Shown here piece after piece: positions 52,093 to 62,008 of a stretch of 64,000 nt of DNA. A program made the position numbers and the translations under genes. Numbering within the stretch: position 1 is the stretch's first letter; the number at the start of each line of letters is the position of its first letter. Below the pieces are notes generated by a model that was not told where the DNA came from, made no database searches, and saw only the letters and a program-made list of their open reading frames with translations. Source of the stretch: Acidobacteriota bacterium (GTDB lineage Bacteria; Acidobacteriota; Terriglobia; Bryobacterales; Bryobacteraceae). Location: NCBI GenBank assembly GCA_025353165.1, contig JANXRE010000071.1, positions 1 to 64,000 on the forward strand, given 5' to 3'.

Positions 52093-53418
52093 TTACGGTT
52101 TCAGCAGTTCTTTTAAAGCGCCCGTGATGATCGGCGCGGCTTCCGGCCCCACCGAGTTCACTTCGCCGTACCAGCGCTTGGACGCTCCGTTGAGCCAGGG
52201 GGCCTGGTTGTCCCACTCGACTTTCGGAATGATGTAGCCGATCTCGTCGTCCGCCAGCCCAAACAACATGCGGTACGGCGCGGACATCAGGTCGCGCTTG
52301 ATGGCCGGCTCGAACGGCGCGTCGGGAAAATCCGCGCCGTCGTATTTCACGATCCCGCCGACGCTCAACTCGGGATACAATTCGCCGGGGATCAGCGCGA
52401 TTTCGAGAACCGGCTGGCCGCGCTCCAGCAGCCGCACAACACCGACCGGAGCGGAACTGGTTCCGTCCGCGTTGACCGGCTTCCGGCCCTTGTACAGGTC
52501 GGCTTTCGCCGCCAGTTGAAACCCCGGATTAGCGACCGGAATATGCACCATTCGCTCGACGAAATACGTGCCGTCGATCTCGACCGGCCGGCCCTCTTTC
52601 ACCGCCGCCGCAGCCATTTCCGCCACCCGCTTGCCGATGAAATTCGCCTTTTCGAACGTGTTGTCCTTCAGCCCCGGCAGCTTGGAGCCGAGCGGCGACT
52701 GCATGCCGCCGACGGCGCCGTTCATGAACACGGCCACGCCGCCGAGCTTCTCCTCGAGCGTCTTGTACAGCGAAGCCGGATAGTCGGCGGTCAGCAGAGT
52801 ATTCTTCGACCCCAGTGTCTCCGGGTGATTCGCCCAATTCACCAGCGTGCCTACGGGCGTGCCGTCGGCCCTCGTGATGCTCAAAGCGATCACCTCGCTG
52901 TCGTGCACGATGGGCGGGCGGTCGTCGTCGATGAACGTGTCGAGCTCCGGATCGTGCGTCTTGGCGAGCCGCGCCCGGGCCGGCTGCAATCCGTCGATGG
53001 CCGACTTCACCGCGCTGCGGATCTGGTCGACGACAAACGTGTTGTAGGCTTCGCTGATTCCGCTCTTCCCCTGGGCTTGTCCCCACAGCCCCATGGTGTC
53101 GGGCGATTCGTGATCGTGCATCGCGGCCACCACGATGTCGGCGTCGAATCCCTCGCGGACGCGCTTGACGTCGTCGTGGAACAGCCCGATGGAGTCGACC
53201 CCGCAAAACACGACCGGGCGCTTCGACGCCGCAATCGCCAGACACCGCGCGTAGAGATCGTCGTGAACGCCGGTAGCGCGGCGGTTGTTGCCAAAGCCCG
53301 CCAGATAAATCGGGCCGTGTTTGTCGAGGTCCGGCGTCACGACCGTCTTGGCGGCACCGGCGCGGAACTCAGCCGAAGCCGAGACCGCCGCCAGCAGGGC
53401 CAACGCAAATAATCTCAC
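52093..53418 (-). CDS. Neutral/alkaline ceramidase-like secreted hydrolase
   Basis: 441 residues from GTG 53418 (VRLFALALLAAVSASAEF, signal peptide). FRAGAAKTVVTPDLDKHGPIYLAGFGNNRRATGVHDDLYARCLAI matches the N-terminal region of the ceramidase superfamily (PF04734-like). VVAAMHDHESPDTMG (metal His), NWANHPETLG and FMNGAVGGMQSPLG follow in order. Many bacterial members are annotated only by family, and true ceramide hydrolysis is unproven. The GTG is part of repeat copy B, so the repeat supplies the start region. Confidence 0.75.
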   Translation of the reverse strand: MRLFALALLAAVSASAEFRAGAAKTVVTPDLDKHGPIYLAGFGNNRRATGVHDDLYARCLAIAASKRPVVFCGVDSIGLFHDDVKRVREGFDADIVVAAMHDHESPDTMGLWGQAQGKSGISEAYNTFVVDQIRSAVKSAIDGLQPARARLAKTHDPELDTFIDDDRPPIVHDSEVIALSITRADGTPVGTLVNWANHPETLGSKNTLLTADYPASLYKTLEEKLGGVAVFMNGAVGGMQSPLGSKLPGLKDNTFEKANFIGKRVAEMAAAAVKEGRPVEIDGTYFVERMVHIPVANPGFQLAAKADLYKGRKPVNADGTSSAPVGVVRLLERGQPVLEIALIPGELYPELSVGGIVKYDGADFPDAPFEPAIKRDLMSAPYRMLFGLADDEIGYIIPKVEWDNQAPWLNGASKRWYGEVNSVGPEAAPIITGALKELLKP

Positions 53419-53473
53419 TCCGACGTGGCGCACGCACTCGTGCGTGCCGCGTCGCCACTCCTGGCGGCGCCAG
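53416..53473 (-). repeat. Palindromic gene-leader repeat, copy B
   Basis: On the minus strand it reads GGAGTGGCGACGCGGCACGC followed by ACGAGTGCGTGCGCCACGTC and GGAGTG. The last GTG is the start codon of the ceramidase-like gene. It is aligned with copy A (13015-13053) and copy D (61943-61996). Confidence 0.8.
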
Positions 53474-53480
53474 TCTTCCC

Positions 53481-54440
53481 TCACACCCACCACGCCGCCG
53501 CCGTGGGGTCGCGAATGACGATCTGATTCAGGAAGTTCGCGGCCTTACTGAGCCCTTCTTCCGGAGACATCAGCGAATCCTCGTGCTCGATCGACAGCAC
53601 GTAATCGTAGCCGAACATGCGCAGCGTGGAGATGAATTCCGTCCACCACTGGTAGGCATGCCCGTACCCGACGGTGCGGAAAATCCAGGCGCGGTTGCGC
53701 TCATCGGTGTATTTCTTCGTATCGAGCACGCCCGTCCGCGGCAGGTTCGATTCGTAGACCTGGGTGTCCTTCGCGTGAACGTGAAAAATGGAATCGCCCA
53801 GTTCCCGGATCGCTTTGATGGGATCGATGCCCTGCCAGAACATATGGCTCGGGTCGTAGTTGCAGCCGACCGAGGGCCCGGCGATGGAGCGCAGCTTCAT
53901 CATCGTCTCCGGACTGTACACCACGAAGCCCGGATGCATTTCAATGGCGACCTTCACGCCGTGATCGGCGGCGAACTTGCCGTGCGCGGTCCAGTACGGG
54001 ATCACCTTCTTGTCCCACTGCCAGGCCAGCACATCGAGGTATTCCGTCGGCCACGGACACGTGACCCAATTGGGATACTTCGCGTTGTCGCTGTCGCCGG
54101 GGCAGCCCGAGAAATCGATCACTACCGGGATGCCGAGCTTCTCGGCCAGCCGGATGGTCTTGCGGCTCGTTTCCTTGTACGCCTTCGCCACCTCCGCGTT
54201 GGGATGCAGCGGGTTCCCGTGACAGCTCAACGCGCTGATGGTGAAGCCGTGGTCTTCCAGCTTCTTCTTGAACTCCTTCAACTCGCTCGCCTTGTCGAGC
54301 ATCGACAACTTGCAGTGCGGATCCCCGGGATAATTCCCGGTTCCCAACTCGACGGTGCTGATGTTCAGCGCCTTCAGTTTCTCGAAGACTGTTTCCAGCG
54401 GCAGTTGCGATAGCAACGCTGTAAATACGCCAACTCGCAT
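53481..54440 (-). CDS. Sugar phosphate isomerase/epimerase (AP endonuclease 2-like TIM barrel)
   Basis: 319 residues. VGVFTALLSQLPLETVFEKLKAL and VELGTGNYPG start the barrel. Metal-binding residues appear in ISALSCHGNPLHPN, VAIEMHPGFVVYSP (Glu, His), GCNYDPSHMFWQG (Asp-x-x-His), HVHAKDTQV and LSIEHEDSL. This is the xylose isomerase-like/IolE-type family acting on sugars. ATG 54440 is 45 bases from the divergent enolase-superfamily gene, suggesting a shared promoter and pathway. Confidence 0.85.
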   Translation of the reverse strand: MRVGVFTALLSQLPLETVFEKLKALNISTVELGTGNYPGDPHCKLSMLDKASELKEFKKKLEDHGFTISALSCHGNPLHPNAEVAKAYKETSRKTIRLAEKLGIPVVIDFSGCPGDSDNAKYPNWVTCPWPTEYLDVLAWQWDKKVIPYWTAHGKFAADHGVKVAIEMHPGFVVYSPETMMKLRSIAGPSVGCNYDPSHMFWQGIDPIKAIRELGDSIFHVHAKDTQVYESNLPRTGVLDTKKYTDERNRAWIFRTVGYGHAYQWWTEFISTLRMFGYDYVLSIEHEDSLMSPEEGLSKAANFLNQIVIRDPTAAAWWV

Positions 54441-54485
54441 GTAGGAAGTATATCGAATCGCTGATAGAATAGCGCTCTTAACCCT

Positions 54486-55817
54486 ATGCAACGCCGATCC
54501 TTCCTTCGCGCGGCCGCCGGCGCCGCGGCAACCGCGTTCTGGGCCGACGAAACCGTCGAGGCTTACCAGCAGCACGTCAATACCAACTCCAAGCCGTCCG
54601 ACTTGAAGATCACCGACCTGCGCATGTGCGTGCTGGGGCGCGCCCCCATGACCGATCCCATCCTGCGCATCGATACGAATCAGGGAATCTACGGGCTCGG
54701 CGAAGTGCGCGACGGCGCGAGCAAGACCTACGCGTTGATTCTTAAGAGCCGTCTGCTTGGCCAGAACCCGTGCAACATCGATAAGATCTTCCGGGGCATC
54801 AAGCAGTTCGGTTTCCACGGGCGCCAGGGCGGAGGCGTCTGCGGCATCGAAATGGCGCTCTGGGATCTGGCGGGCAAGGCCTACAACGCGCCGGTCTATC
54901 AGCTGCTCGGCGGGAAGTTCCGCGACTCTATCCGCTGCTATGCCGACACCACCGAATCGCACGACCCGGAAGTTTACGGGAAGCGCCTCCGGGCGCGGCG
55001 CGACGAAGGCTTCACGTGGCTGAAGATGGACCTCGGCGTCGACCTGATTGAGGACGTGCCCGGGGCGCTCACCATGCCGCTCGGCACCACGCTCAAGCAG
55101 CGCGGGATGGTGATGCACCCGTTCACCGGCAACGAGATCACCGAGAAGGGCGTGCAGCTTATGCTGGAGTACGTGCTGAAAATGCGCGAGATTATCGGCT
55201 GGGATATTCCGCTCGCCGCCGACCACTTCGGGCACATCGGAGTGAACTCCTGCATCCGGCTGGGCAAGGCGCTCGAGAAAGCGAACCTGGCGTGGCTGGA
55301 GGACATGATTCCCTGGCAGTACCCCGATCTTCTGAAGAAGGTCACCGACGCCGTGGATATCCCGACCATCACCGGAGAAGACATCTACCTCAAAGAAAGC
55401 TTCCAAACATTGTGCAAGGATCATGTGGTCGACATGATTCACCCCGACCTGGCGACCGCCGGCGGGATTCTCGAAACCAAGAAGATCGGCGACATGGCGC
55501 AGGAGTACGGTGTCGGCATGGCGATGCACTTCGCCGGCAGCCCCGTGTCGTGCTTCGCCAACGTTCACTGCGCGGCAGCGACCGAGAACGTCCTGGTGCT
55601 GGAAAACCACTCCGTCGACGTCCCGTGGTGGGGCGACCTGGTGGAGGGAGTCGAGAAGCCGATCATCAACAGGGGATTCATCAAGGTTCCGGAGAAACCC
55701 GGCCTCGGAATTACTCTGAACGATGCCGTGATGAAGCAGCACCTGATGGAGCCCGGCTATTTCGAGCCGACGCCGGAGTGGGACAAGGAACGGTCCTGGG
55801 ACCGTTTGTGGAGCTGA
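54486..55817 (+). CDS. Mandelate racemase/enolase-superfamily sugar acid dehydratase
   Basis: 443 residues. A Tat-type leader (MQRRSFLRAAAGAAATAF) is unusual for this mostly cytosolic family. The N-terminal capping domain (ITDLRMCVLGRAPMTDPIL) and barrel show GVCGIEMALWDLAGKAYNAPVYQLLGG, the base in FTWLKMDLGVD, metal ligands in AADHFG, EDMIPW and TGEDIYLK, and HFAGSPVSCFANVH. The likely reaction is dehydration of an aldonate or uronate. It is divergent from the isomerase and coupled (one-base overlap) to the acetyltransferase. Confidence 0.88.
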   Translation: MQRRSFLRAAAGAAATAFWADETVEAYQQHVNTNSKPSDLKITDLRMCVLGRAPMTDPILRIDTNQGIYGLGEVRDGASKTYALILKSRLLGQNPCNIDKIFRGIKQFGFHGRQGGGVCGIEMALWDLAGKAYNAPVYQLLGGKFRDSIRCYADTTESHDPEVYGKRLRARRDEGFTWLKMDLGVDLIEDVPGALTMPLGTTLKQRGMVMHPFTGNEITEKGVQLMLEYVLKMREIIGWDIPLAADHFGHIGVNSCIRLGKALEKANLAWLEDMIPWQYPDLLKKVTDAVDIPTITGEDIYLKESFQTLCKDHVVDMIHPDLATAGGILETKKIGDMAQEYGVGMAMHFAGSPVSCFANVHCAAATENVLVLENHSVDVPWWGDLVEGVEKPIINRGFIKVPEKPGLGITLNDAVMKQHLMEPGYFEPTPEWDKERSWDRLWS

Positions 55818-56620
55818 TGATCTTCGCGACCTTTCCGCTGGCCGCGCGGATCGAGCGAGCCGACGCGATGAACGCCGTGCAGGCGGTGGAGTCGCACGGC
55901 CGGCTTCATCCCGATAGCGGCGCGGCGGTCCAGCCCGCCGGCGGAGGAATGGCCACCTTCGCGTCGCCGGGATCTCCGATGACGCACGCGATCGGGCTCG
56001 GCATGAGCGGGCCGGTGGCCGAGACCGAAATCGAAGCGGTCGAGGAGTTCTACCGCGGCCACGGCTGCCCGGCGGTGAACATCGATCTCTGCCCGCTCGC
56101 CGACGTGTCGTTGTGCGAGGCGCTCGGCCGGAGAGGCTATCGCATCGTCGAGTACAACAACGTGCTGGCGCGGCGTGTCGAAAAATACGATACTTGGCCG
56201 CGGGACTCCCGCGTGCGGCAGGCCGGTGCCGGCGAGATGGACCTGTGGGCGTGCACGGTGATGGGCGGATTCTTCGAGAAGGACGAGCCGACCCCGGCAG
56301 AGGCGGATATCGGCGCGGTCCTGTTCGACATGCAAGGCGCGGCGGCCTTCATCGCCGGCGTGGCGGAGTGTCCGGCCGCGGGCGCCGGCATGTCCATACG
56401 CGAAGGGCTTGCCTGTTTGTTCGGCGACAGCACCCTGACCGCCTTTCGCGGGCTCGGACTGCATCGGTCCTTGATCGAAGCGCGTCTGGCGCACGCGGTA
56501 GCGGCCGGCTGCGATCTCGCCGTCGCGATGACCCTGCCGGGCACCGTTTCGCAGCGCAATTACGAGCGCGCCGGATTCCAGGTGCTCTACACCAAGATGA
56601 ACATGCAGCGGGATTCCTGA
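55817..56620 (+). CDS. GNAT-family acetyltransferase-like protein
   Basis: 267 residues. It has two weak GNAT halves. The C-terminal half carries the acetyl-CoA signature FGDSTLTAFRGLGLHRSLIEARLAHAVAAGCDLAVAMTLPGTVSQRNYERAGFQVLYTK. The N-terminal half (FYRGHGCPAVNIDLCPLADVSLCEALGRRGYRIVEYN) resembles the second GNAT lobe of tandem proteins. ATG 55817 shares one base with the dehydratase stop. The target is unknown. Confidence 0.8.
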   Translation: MIFATFPLAARIERADAMNAVQAVESHGRLHPDSGAAVQPAGGGMATFASPGSPMTHAIGLGMSGPVAETEIEAVEEFYRGHGCPAVNIDLCPLADVSLCEALGRRGYRIVEYNNVLARRVEKYDTWPRDSRVRQAGAGEMDLWACTVMGGFFEKDEPTPAEADIGAVLFDMQGAAAFIAGVAECPAAGAGMSIREGLACLFGDSTLTAFRGLGLHRSLIEARLAHAVAAGCDLAVAMTLPGTVSQRNYERAGFQVLYTKMNMQRDS

Positions 56621-57040
56621 AACGAAGGCGTCCGGCTGGCAATCGGAGGGATAGAAACCAGCCGGACGATCGAGGAGAAGTTATTGTCGGGAAAAGAACT
56701 TAGCGATGCCAAGCCCCGCCCGCCCCTCGTTTCCGCAATCCTACCGTGATTGGCCGGTCAGTTTCAACTAAAAAAACACAAAAACGGCAGAGAAGGTCAT
56801 CCCAACGCGCCTCAAAAGCAGGATGGGCGGCGCTCCGATGCAGCCTTCCCAAGCGTCGGCGGAGCACCCGTGGGAAGTCCCGATACCATTGCCCAAAACC
56901 CGAAATTCGGGTTAAATCCGGCGTCTTCGCCGGCCAGAACGCTCCCGAACCTGTTCGGCCAGTTGCAGATTACTTGGGGTTTGGCACGGGCTGGCTAAAC
57001 AAGTCAGGCAATTATTCAATCGTTACAAATTAAAATTACT
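56621..57040. other. Intergenic stretch with three stem-loops
   Basis: No gene is supported in these 420 bases between convergent genes. A 9-bp stem TCCGGCTGG/CCAGCCGGA (56631-56666), a perfect ACCCGAA-A-TTCGGGT palindrome (56898-56912) and CCGGCG-TCTT-CGCCGG (56918-56933) are visible, none with a clear T-run. They may end transcription from either side or belong to a small RNA. Confidence 0.45.
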
Positions 57041-58921
57041 TTATTTGCCGTCTACAGAGAAGGCGAGCAGTGCGTTCCCAGGCTGACCCACGATCCATCC
57101 ATACCCGGAGTTTAGAAATAATATTCCGCCGGCCAGAACGGGGCCGCCGGAATCGATGGAGCCGCCCGTGGCTGTAACCCCATTCACGGTTTCGAAACTC
57201 TTCCCGGTGTCGAAATCCCAGACCACCGCGCCGTCCTTGGATGCGTAAGCGCGCAAATGCCCGTCCATCGAACCCGAGAAAACCACGCCGGGAATGACCG
57301 TAACCGCGGCCGAGAGCGCCGGAAAACAGCCTCTCGCCCCCCAACTGCATTCGGGCTTCGGCGCGGGCGCTTGCCATACCTTCTCGCCGGTGGACATGCG
57401 GATCGCCGTGAGGCCGGGTTTTGCGTCTTCCTTCTTCGCAAACACATCCGAGATGGCGACGTAGAGATTCGTGTCGTCGGCGGCGGGCCCCCATTCGACG
57501 CCACCCAGCGTGCTGCCCGCTCCCACTTGCGCCGCCCACACAGTCTTTCCACGATGGTCGGGGTCCAGGGCATAAACGAACCCCGATTTCTGCCCGGCGA
57601 GAACGACCTGCTTCCCGTCCGGCATGGTGTGGAGAATGGGCGACGATCCGAAATCCACGTCCGGACCGGGATTCTTCGGGCAGTTTCCCGCACCGGGAAT
57701 CGGGCAGCCGACCAGGAACGCATCGTGCGCCGTCGCCTGATTCGACCACTTGAGGCTACCGGTATCCATGTCGATCGCAACAATCGCGTTGGACGTGTTC
57801 GTCTCGGACTCGGTGTAGGAATTGCCGGTGGCGGCGTAGACCACGCGCCGCTTCAGGTCGAGCGTCGGAGCGGACCACACCGCCGCGCCCGCTGGCCCGT
57901 ACATCTGCGTGCCGGCGGAGTTCTTCTGGAACGGCTTGGGAGGATCGGAGATGACCCGGGTCTTCCAGATCACTTTCCCCGTGTAGGCGTCGAGCGCCGC
58001 CACCGCGCCCTGAAACTTGCAGCATTCATATTTCGGGTTCGTCCCCAGGACTTCCTCGATGGACGAGACCGGCACGTACAGCCGGCCCTGGTACAGCACC
58101 GGGGAACCGGTGATTCGGGCCACCGGGTGGTCGTCCAGCTTCGTCTCCCACAGCAGGGTCCCGGTCGCGGCGTCGACAGCGTGGACGCGGGCCTTGTCAT
58201 CGCCGAAGTACGCGGCGTATCTTGCCGGCGAGCCCTCCGGCAGCGGCCCGATTTGAATGGCGCTGCGCACGCCGGCCTTATTGTCGATTACCCAGTGCAC
58301 GCACCCGCTCTTCGGGTCCAGGGAGTAGACTTTCCCGTTGGCGGTGGAGACGAACAGCCGCCCCCCGGCCACGGTAGGCTGCCCGAACACGCCGCGCTCG
58401 GGGTAACCGAAAGCCCATTTCACTTTGAGTCGCGGAACGTCGGCCGCGGAAATGCCGGGGGAGCCCTGATACCGGCGATTGGTGACGTCGTTGCCCCATC
58501 CGGTCCAAGAGGGCGCGTCGAGCGTGATGGACGGCGCCGGACCGGAGCAGTAGTTGACGGGAACGGCGCTCTTCGCTTTCGCGAACTCCTTGCCGGTGAC
58601 GAAACTCGCGACGGCGCGCATGTCGGCTTCGGGCATTCCGGCGGCCTGCTGCTTCATGTTGCCGGTGGTGAGCGCTCGAAGGACGTCCTCCGGCGCGCGG
58701 CCGGCAAGCGCGTCGCGCGTGGGCGCGCGGTCCAGGCTGCGGTCGTGACAAATGGCGCAGCGGTCTTTGTACAAGGCGGCGCCTTCGGGCCCGGCAGCGA
58801 ACGCGGCGGAAGCCAGCGCAGTGGCCAGGAAATAACCGGAGACTTTTGTGGGGCGAACCCCCTGGTTCGCGGCCGGCCCCCTGGCCAGCCTCGATCCGAG
58901 AGACACCCGAACGAGGCTCAT
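57041..58921 (-). CDS. PQQ-type quinoprotein dehydrogenase with cytochrome c domain
   Basis: 626 residues. A signal peptide ([14 protein letters not shown]) precedes a cytochrome c domain ([14 protein letters not shown], one CxxCH, about 45-120). An eight-bladed PQQ-type propeller follows (about 140-620) with repeated W-docking-like motifs ([70 protein letters not shown]). The order cytochrome then propeller matches polyvinyl-alcohol-dehydrogenase-like enzymes that oxidise alcohols in the periplasm. It is a single gene with no pqq genes nearby. Confidence 0.85.
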   Translation of the reverse strand: MSLVRVSLGSRLARGPAANQGVRPTKVSGYFLATALASAAFAAGPEGAALYKDRCAICHDRSLDRAPTRDALAGRAPEDVLRALTTGNMKQQAAGMPEADMRAVASFVTGKEFAKAKSAVPVNYCSGPAPSITLDAPSWTGWGNDVTNRRYQGSPGISAADVPRLKVKWAFGYPERGVFGQPTVAGGRLFVSTANGKVYSLDPKSGCVHWVIDNKAGVRSAIQIGPLPEGSPARYAAYFGDDKARVHAVDAATGTLLWETKLDDHPVARITGSPVLYQGRLYVPVSSIEEVLGTNPKYECCKFQGAVAALDAYTGKVIWKTRVISDPPKPFQKNSAGTQMYGPAGAAVWSAPTLDLKRRVVYAATGNSYTESETNTSNAIVAIDMDTGSLKWSNQATAHDAFLVGCPIPGAGNCPKNPGPDVDFGSSPILHTMPDGKQVVLAGQKSGFVYALDPDHRGKTVWAAQVGAGSTLGGVEWGPAADDTNLYVAISDVFAKKEDAKPGLTAIRMSTGEKVWQAPAPKPECSWGARGCFPALSAAVTVIPGVVFSGSMDGHLRAYASKDGAVVWDFDTGKSFETVNGVTATGGSIDSGGPVLAGGILFLNSGYGWIVGQPGNALLAFSVDGK

Positions 58922-59062
58922 GGGCACGAAGTTAGCACACCCGCGCTTCAGAGAGAGCCTGGCGGGCGGAAGCAATCGACTTCTGCCGCCGTGAGCCGGT
59001 CCAACTCGGGAAACGGGGCATGTGCAGTTTATCGCGAAGCACGCGCCCCGTACAATGAAATA

Positions 59063-60283
59063 GTGGAATTCCCGCCAGTCGAAGAGCAGATCGCGTACCT
59101 CAAGAAGGGACTCGCCGAACTCATCCGCGAGGAAGATCTGCGCGAGCGCCTGACGGAGTCGGCGAAATCCGGGTGTCCCATCCGAGTGAAAGCGGGATTC
59201 GATCCGACCGCGCCGGACCTGCACCTGGGCCACACCGTTTTGATCCGCAAGCTGAAACACTTCCAGGATCTCGGCCACACGGTCATCTTCCTGATCGGCG
59301 ACATGACGGGGCTGATCGGCGATCCTACCGGGCGTAACATCACCCGTCCGCCGATGACGCGCGCGGAGATCGACGCGAACGCGGAGACCTACAAAACGCA
59401 GGTATTCAAGCTGCTTGATACGGCGAAGACCGAGGTGCGGTTCAACTCCGAATGGCTACAGCCTTTGCAGACTGAGGATTGGATTCGGCTCGCGTCGAAG
59501 TACACGGTGGCGCGCATTCTGGAGCGGGACGAGTTTTCGAAGCGGTTCAAGGAGGGAATGCCCATCTCCGTCCACGAACTGATGTATCCGCTGGCGCAGG
59601 CGTACGATTCGGTGGCGCTGCGCTGCGACGTCGAGATGGGCGGTACGGACCAGAAGTTCAACCTGCTGGTCGGCCGGGAGATCCAGCGCGATTACGGACA
59701 GAAGCCGCAGATCGTCGCCACGGTTCCGCTCCTTGAAGGGACCGACGGCGTCGAGAAAATGTCGAAGTCGAAGGGCAATTACATCGGCATCACCGAGCCT
59801 CCCGAGGTGATGTTACGTAAGGTAATGCTCATCGGCGACGAGCTGATGTTCCGGTACTACGAGTTGCTGACCGACGTGAGCGTCGAGGCAATCCAGCGGC
59901 TGCGCGAGTGCGTTGTGTCGGGCGCGCTGCATCCCAGGCAGGCGAAACTGGATCTCGCCAAGCGCATCGTCTCCGATTTCCATTCTCCCGAGGAGGCCGA
60001 AGCTGCGGCGGCGCAGTTTGAGAACGTGCTTTCCGAAGGCAAGGGAGCGGGGGCGGACGCGAGCGGTCGCGTTCCGATAACCGACTGGAGAATCAACCGT
60101 ATACTGGTCGAGACGGGGCTTGCGTCATCCGTGAAAGAGGCCGACCGGCTGGTGAAACAGGGCGCGGTGACCATCGCGGCCGCCGGCAGCGACTTCCGCG
60201 CGATTTCCAGCCCGGCGGAGCGGATGCCGCCCACCGAATATACGATCCGCGCGGGCAAAAACTACAAGCACGTCAGAAACTAA
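59063..60283 (+). CDS. tyrS: Tyrosyl-tRNA synthetase
   Basis: 406 residues from GTG 59063 (an ATG nine bases earlier is closed by TAG). The HIGH motif is HLGH (54-57), the Tyr-specific loop [13 protein letters not shown] follows, and KMSKS lies at 232-236. A C-terminal S4 RNA-binding domain (about 345-406: [33 protein letters not shown]) is complete. It charges tRNA-Tyr. The length and motif spacing fit the TyrZ-type branch. The folP start follows its TAA immediately. Confidence 0.96.
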   Translation: MEFPPVEEQIAYLKKGLAELIREEDLRERLTESAKSGCPIRVKAGFDPTAPDLHLGHTVLIRKLKHFQDLGHTVIFLIGDMTGLIGDPTGRNITRPPMTRAEIDANAETYKTQVFKLLDTAKTEVRFNSEWLQPLQTEDWIRLASKYTVARILERDEFSKRFKEGMPISVHELMYPLAQAYDSVALRCDVEMGGTDQKFNLLVGREIQRDYGQKPQIVATVPLLEGTDGVEKMSKSKGNYIGITEPPEVMLRKVMLIGDELMFRYYELLTDVSVEAIQRLRECVVSGALHPRQAKLDLAKRIVSDFHSPEEAEAAAAQFENVLSEGKGAGADASGRVPITDWRINRILVETGLASSVKEADRLVKQGAVTIAAAGSDFRAISSPAERMPPTEYTIRAGKNYKHVRN

Positions 60284-61129
60284 ATGATTCGAAAAATCTA
60301 CGAATGGAAGTTGCGTAAGCAGTCGCTCCAAGTGGGAGACCGGACCCTCATCATGGGCGTCCTCAATGTCACGCCCGACTCGTTTTCCGATGGCGGCCGG
60401 TACGACGATCCGGACCGGGCGTTCGCGCGCGCGATCGAGCTTGAGGAGCAGGGGGCGGACATCCTCGATATCGGGGCGGAGTCGACGCGACCGGGCTCGG
60501 CGCGCATCTCCGAGGCCGAGGAATTACGCAGGCTCATCCCCATACTGAAGCGGCTCCAGGGAAAACTGACGATCCCCATCTCGGTGGATACGTACAAGGC
60601 CGCTGTCGCCCAGAAGGCGCTCGAGTACGACGCCGATATCATCAACGATCCGAGCGCGCTCACCTTCGACGTGCAACTGGCGAAGGTCTGCGCCAACGCC
60701 GATGCCGGCCTGATCCTGAATCACATGCGCGGCACGCCCGAGACGTGGGCGAAGCTGGGGCCCATGAAGGACCCGATCGTGACCATCCGGTCCGAGCTGG
60801 AAGCGGCGCTGAACCGGGCTCGACTCTCGGGAGTGGACCCGCACCGCATCGTCGTCGACCCGGGCATTGGATTCGGGAAGCGGAAAGAGCAGAATTCCGA
60901 GATCCTGGCCCGGTTGCGCGAGATCGCCGTTCTGGAGCGTCCGATCCTGGTCGGCGTTTCGCGGAAGGGTTTCCTGGCCCAAGCCACCGAGCAGGAAACC
61001 GAGGTCGCGAGCATCGCCGCGGGCGTCGCCGCCATCCTCTCCGGAGCCCACCTCGTACGGGTTCACGACGTCAAGGCGATGGTGGTGGCGGCCCGGGTGG
61101 CGGATGCGGTGCTGGCCTGCACCGTTTGA
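60284..61129 (+). CDS. folP: Dihydropteroate synthase
   Basis: 281 residues. LIMGVLNVTPDSFSDGGRY is the pterin/phosphate signature, then DILDIGAESTRPGSARIS, ISVDTYKAAVAQKALEYDADIINDPSAL, LNHMRGTPETW and VVDPGIGFGKRKEQNSEIL, all family hallmarks of the TIM barrel. It condenses pABA with the pterin pyrophosphate in folate synthesis and is the sulphonamide target. It begins directly after the tyrS stop with no gap, so the two are co-transcribed. Confidence 0.96.
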   Translation: MIRKIYEWKLRKQSLQVGDRTLIMGVLNVTPDSFSDGGRYDDPDRAFARAIELEEQGADILDIGAESTRPGSARISEAEELRRLIPILKRLQGKLTIPISVDTYKAAVAQKALEYDADIINDPSALTFDVQLAKVCANADAGLILNHMRGTPETWAKLGPMKDPIVTIRSELEAALNRARLSGVDPHRIVVDPGIGFGKRKEQNSEILARLREIAVLERPILVGVSRKGFLAQATEQETEVASIAAGVAAILSGAHLVRVHDVKAMVVAARVADAVLACTV

Positions 61130-61177
61130 ACCGCATTTTCTTTGCACGCCCCCCGGCCTGAATTCGTCAGAGCTTAT

Positions 61178-61834
61178 GTGACTTCTCGTCTCTTACGGGT
61201 GTTCTTCGCCCTGCCGGCAATTGGTTTCGTTTCGCATGCCGCCGACCCCGAAATCGGCCGCACTCTAAAGAGCATCGAGAAGCGGTACAACTCCGTAAAG
61301 ACGCTCGAAGCAGCGTTTTCAGAGACTTACAAACTCCAGGGACAGAGCCGGGCTGAAACCGGCGTGCTCTATCTGCGCAAGCCGGGGCGAATGCGCTGGG
61401 AGTACCGCAACCCGGAGGGCAAGCTTTTCATCTCAGACGGTAAGGACGCTTACTTCTACACGCCCGACAACCATCGCGCGGAGAAGATCAAGCTGAAGGA
61501 GACCGAAGATCTGCGTGCGCCCATGGCTTTCCTCCTCGGAAGACTGGACTTCAGCCGGGAGTTCCGCGATTTCAGCACGAAGGCAGAGGGATCCAGCACG
61601 TGGATCACGGCCCTCCCAAAGACCGACGATCTGCCTTACCGGCAAGTCCGGTTTCTGGCCGCGCCGGACTTCCGTATCGAGCGGCTGATTGTCACCGGCC
61701 AGGACGCTTCGGTGTTGGATTTCGTGTTCACCGGCGAGAAGAGAAACACCAAGGTGAACGACACGATGTTCCGTTTCAAGCTGCCGGCGGGAGCGCAGTT
61801 CGTGGACTCCTCGCAGGCCGGGGGCGAGCGGTAA
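61178..61834 (+). CDS. lolA: LolA-like outer-membrane lipoprotein carrier
   Basis: 218 residues from GTG 61178. A signal peptide (VTSRLLRVFFALPAIGFVSHAA) is followed by the LolA barrel: RTLKSIEKRYNSVKTLEAAFSETYKL, GVLYLRKPGRMRWEYRNPEGKLFISDGKDAYFYTPDN, LLGRLDFSREF and FRFKLPAGAQFVDSSQ. The pattern LxxPGRMRWxY is diagnostic. The protein ferries lipoproteins across the periplasm. It is the last gene of tyrS-folP-lolA. Confidence 0.9.
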   Translation: MTSRLLRVFFALPAIGFVSHAADPEIGRTLKSIEKRYNSVKTLEAAFSETYKLQGQSRAETGVLYLRKPGRMRWEYRNPEGKLFISDGKDAYFYTPDNHRAEKIKLKETEDLRAPMAFLLGRLDFSREFRDFSTKAEGSSTWITALPKTDDLPYRQVRFLAAPDFRIERLIVTGQDASVLDFVFTGEKRNTKVNDTMFRFKLPAGAQFVDSSQAGGER

Positions 61835-61870
61835 GTGTCAAGCAACAACATTGCCAATTTGGCAGGATTT

Positions 61871-61996
61871 GCGTGGCGGCACGCACTCGTGCGTGCCGCG
61901 TCGGCACTCATGCCGACGCTTGGCGAGCCCGGTTTACAATCGTGTCGCGAGGAGTCGCGACACGGCACGCACGAGTGCGTGCGCCACGTCGGAGTG
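61871..61996. repeat. Inverted pair of palindromic repeats, copies C and D
   Basis: Copy C (61871-61925, minus sense) and copy D (61943-61996, plus sense) share the core GCACGCACGAGTGCGTGC and the CCACGTCGGAGTG-type flank. They face each other across GCCCGGTTTACAATC. Copy D ends 12 bases before pilC. A large cruciform or RNA hairpin could form. Confidence 0.8.
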
Positions 61997-62008
61997 AGGC
62001 GCTAAGAC

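Noticed and set aside
61871-61996. A CRISPR array
   Set aside because: Only two inverted copies without regular spacers. Other copies are dispersed at gene starts.
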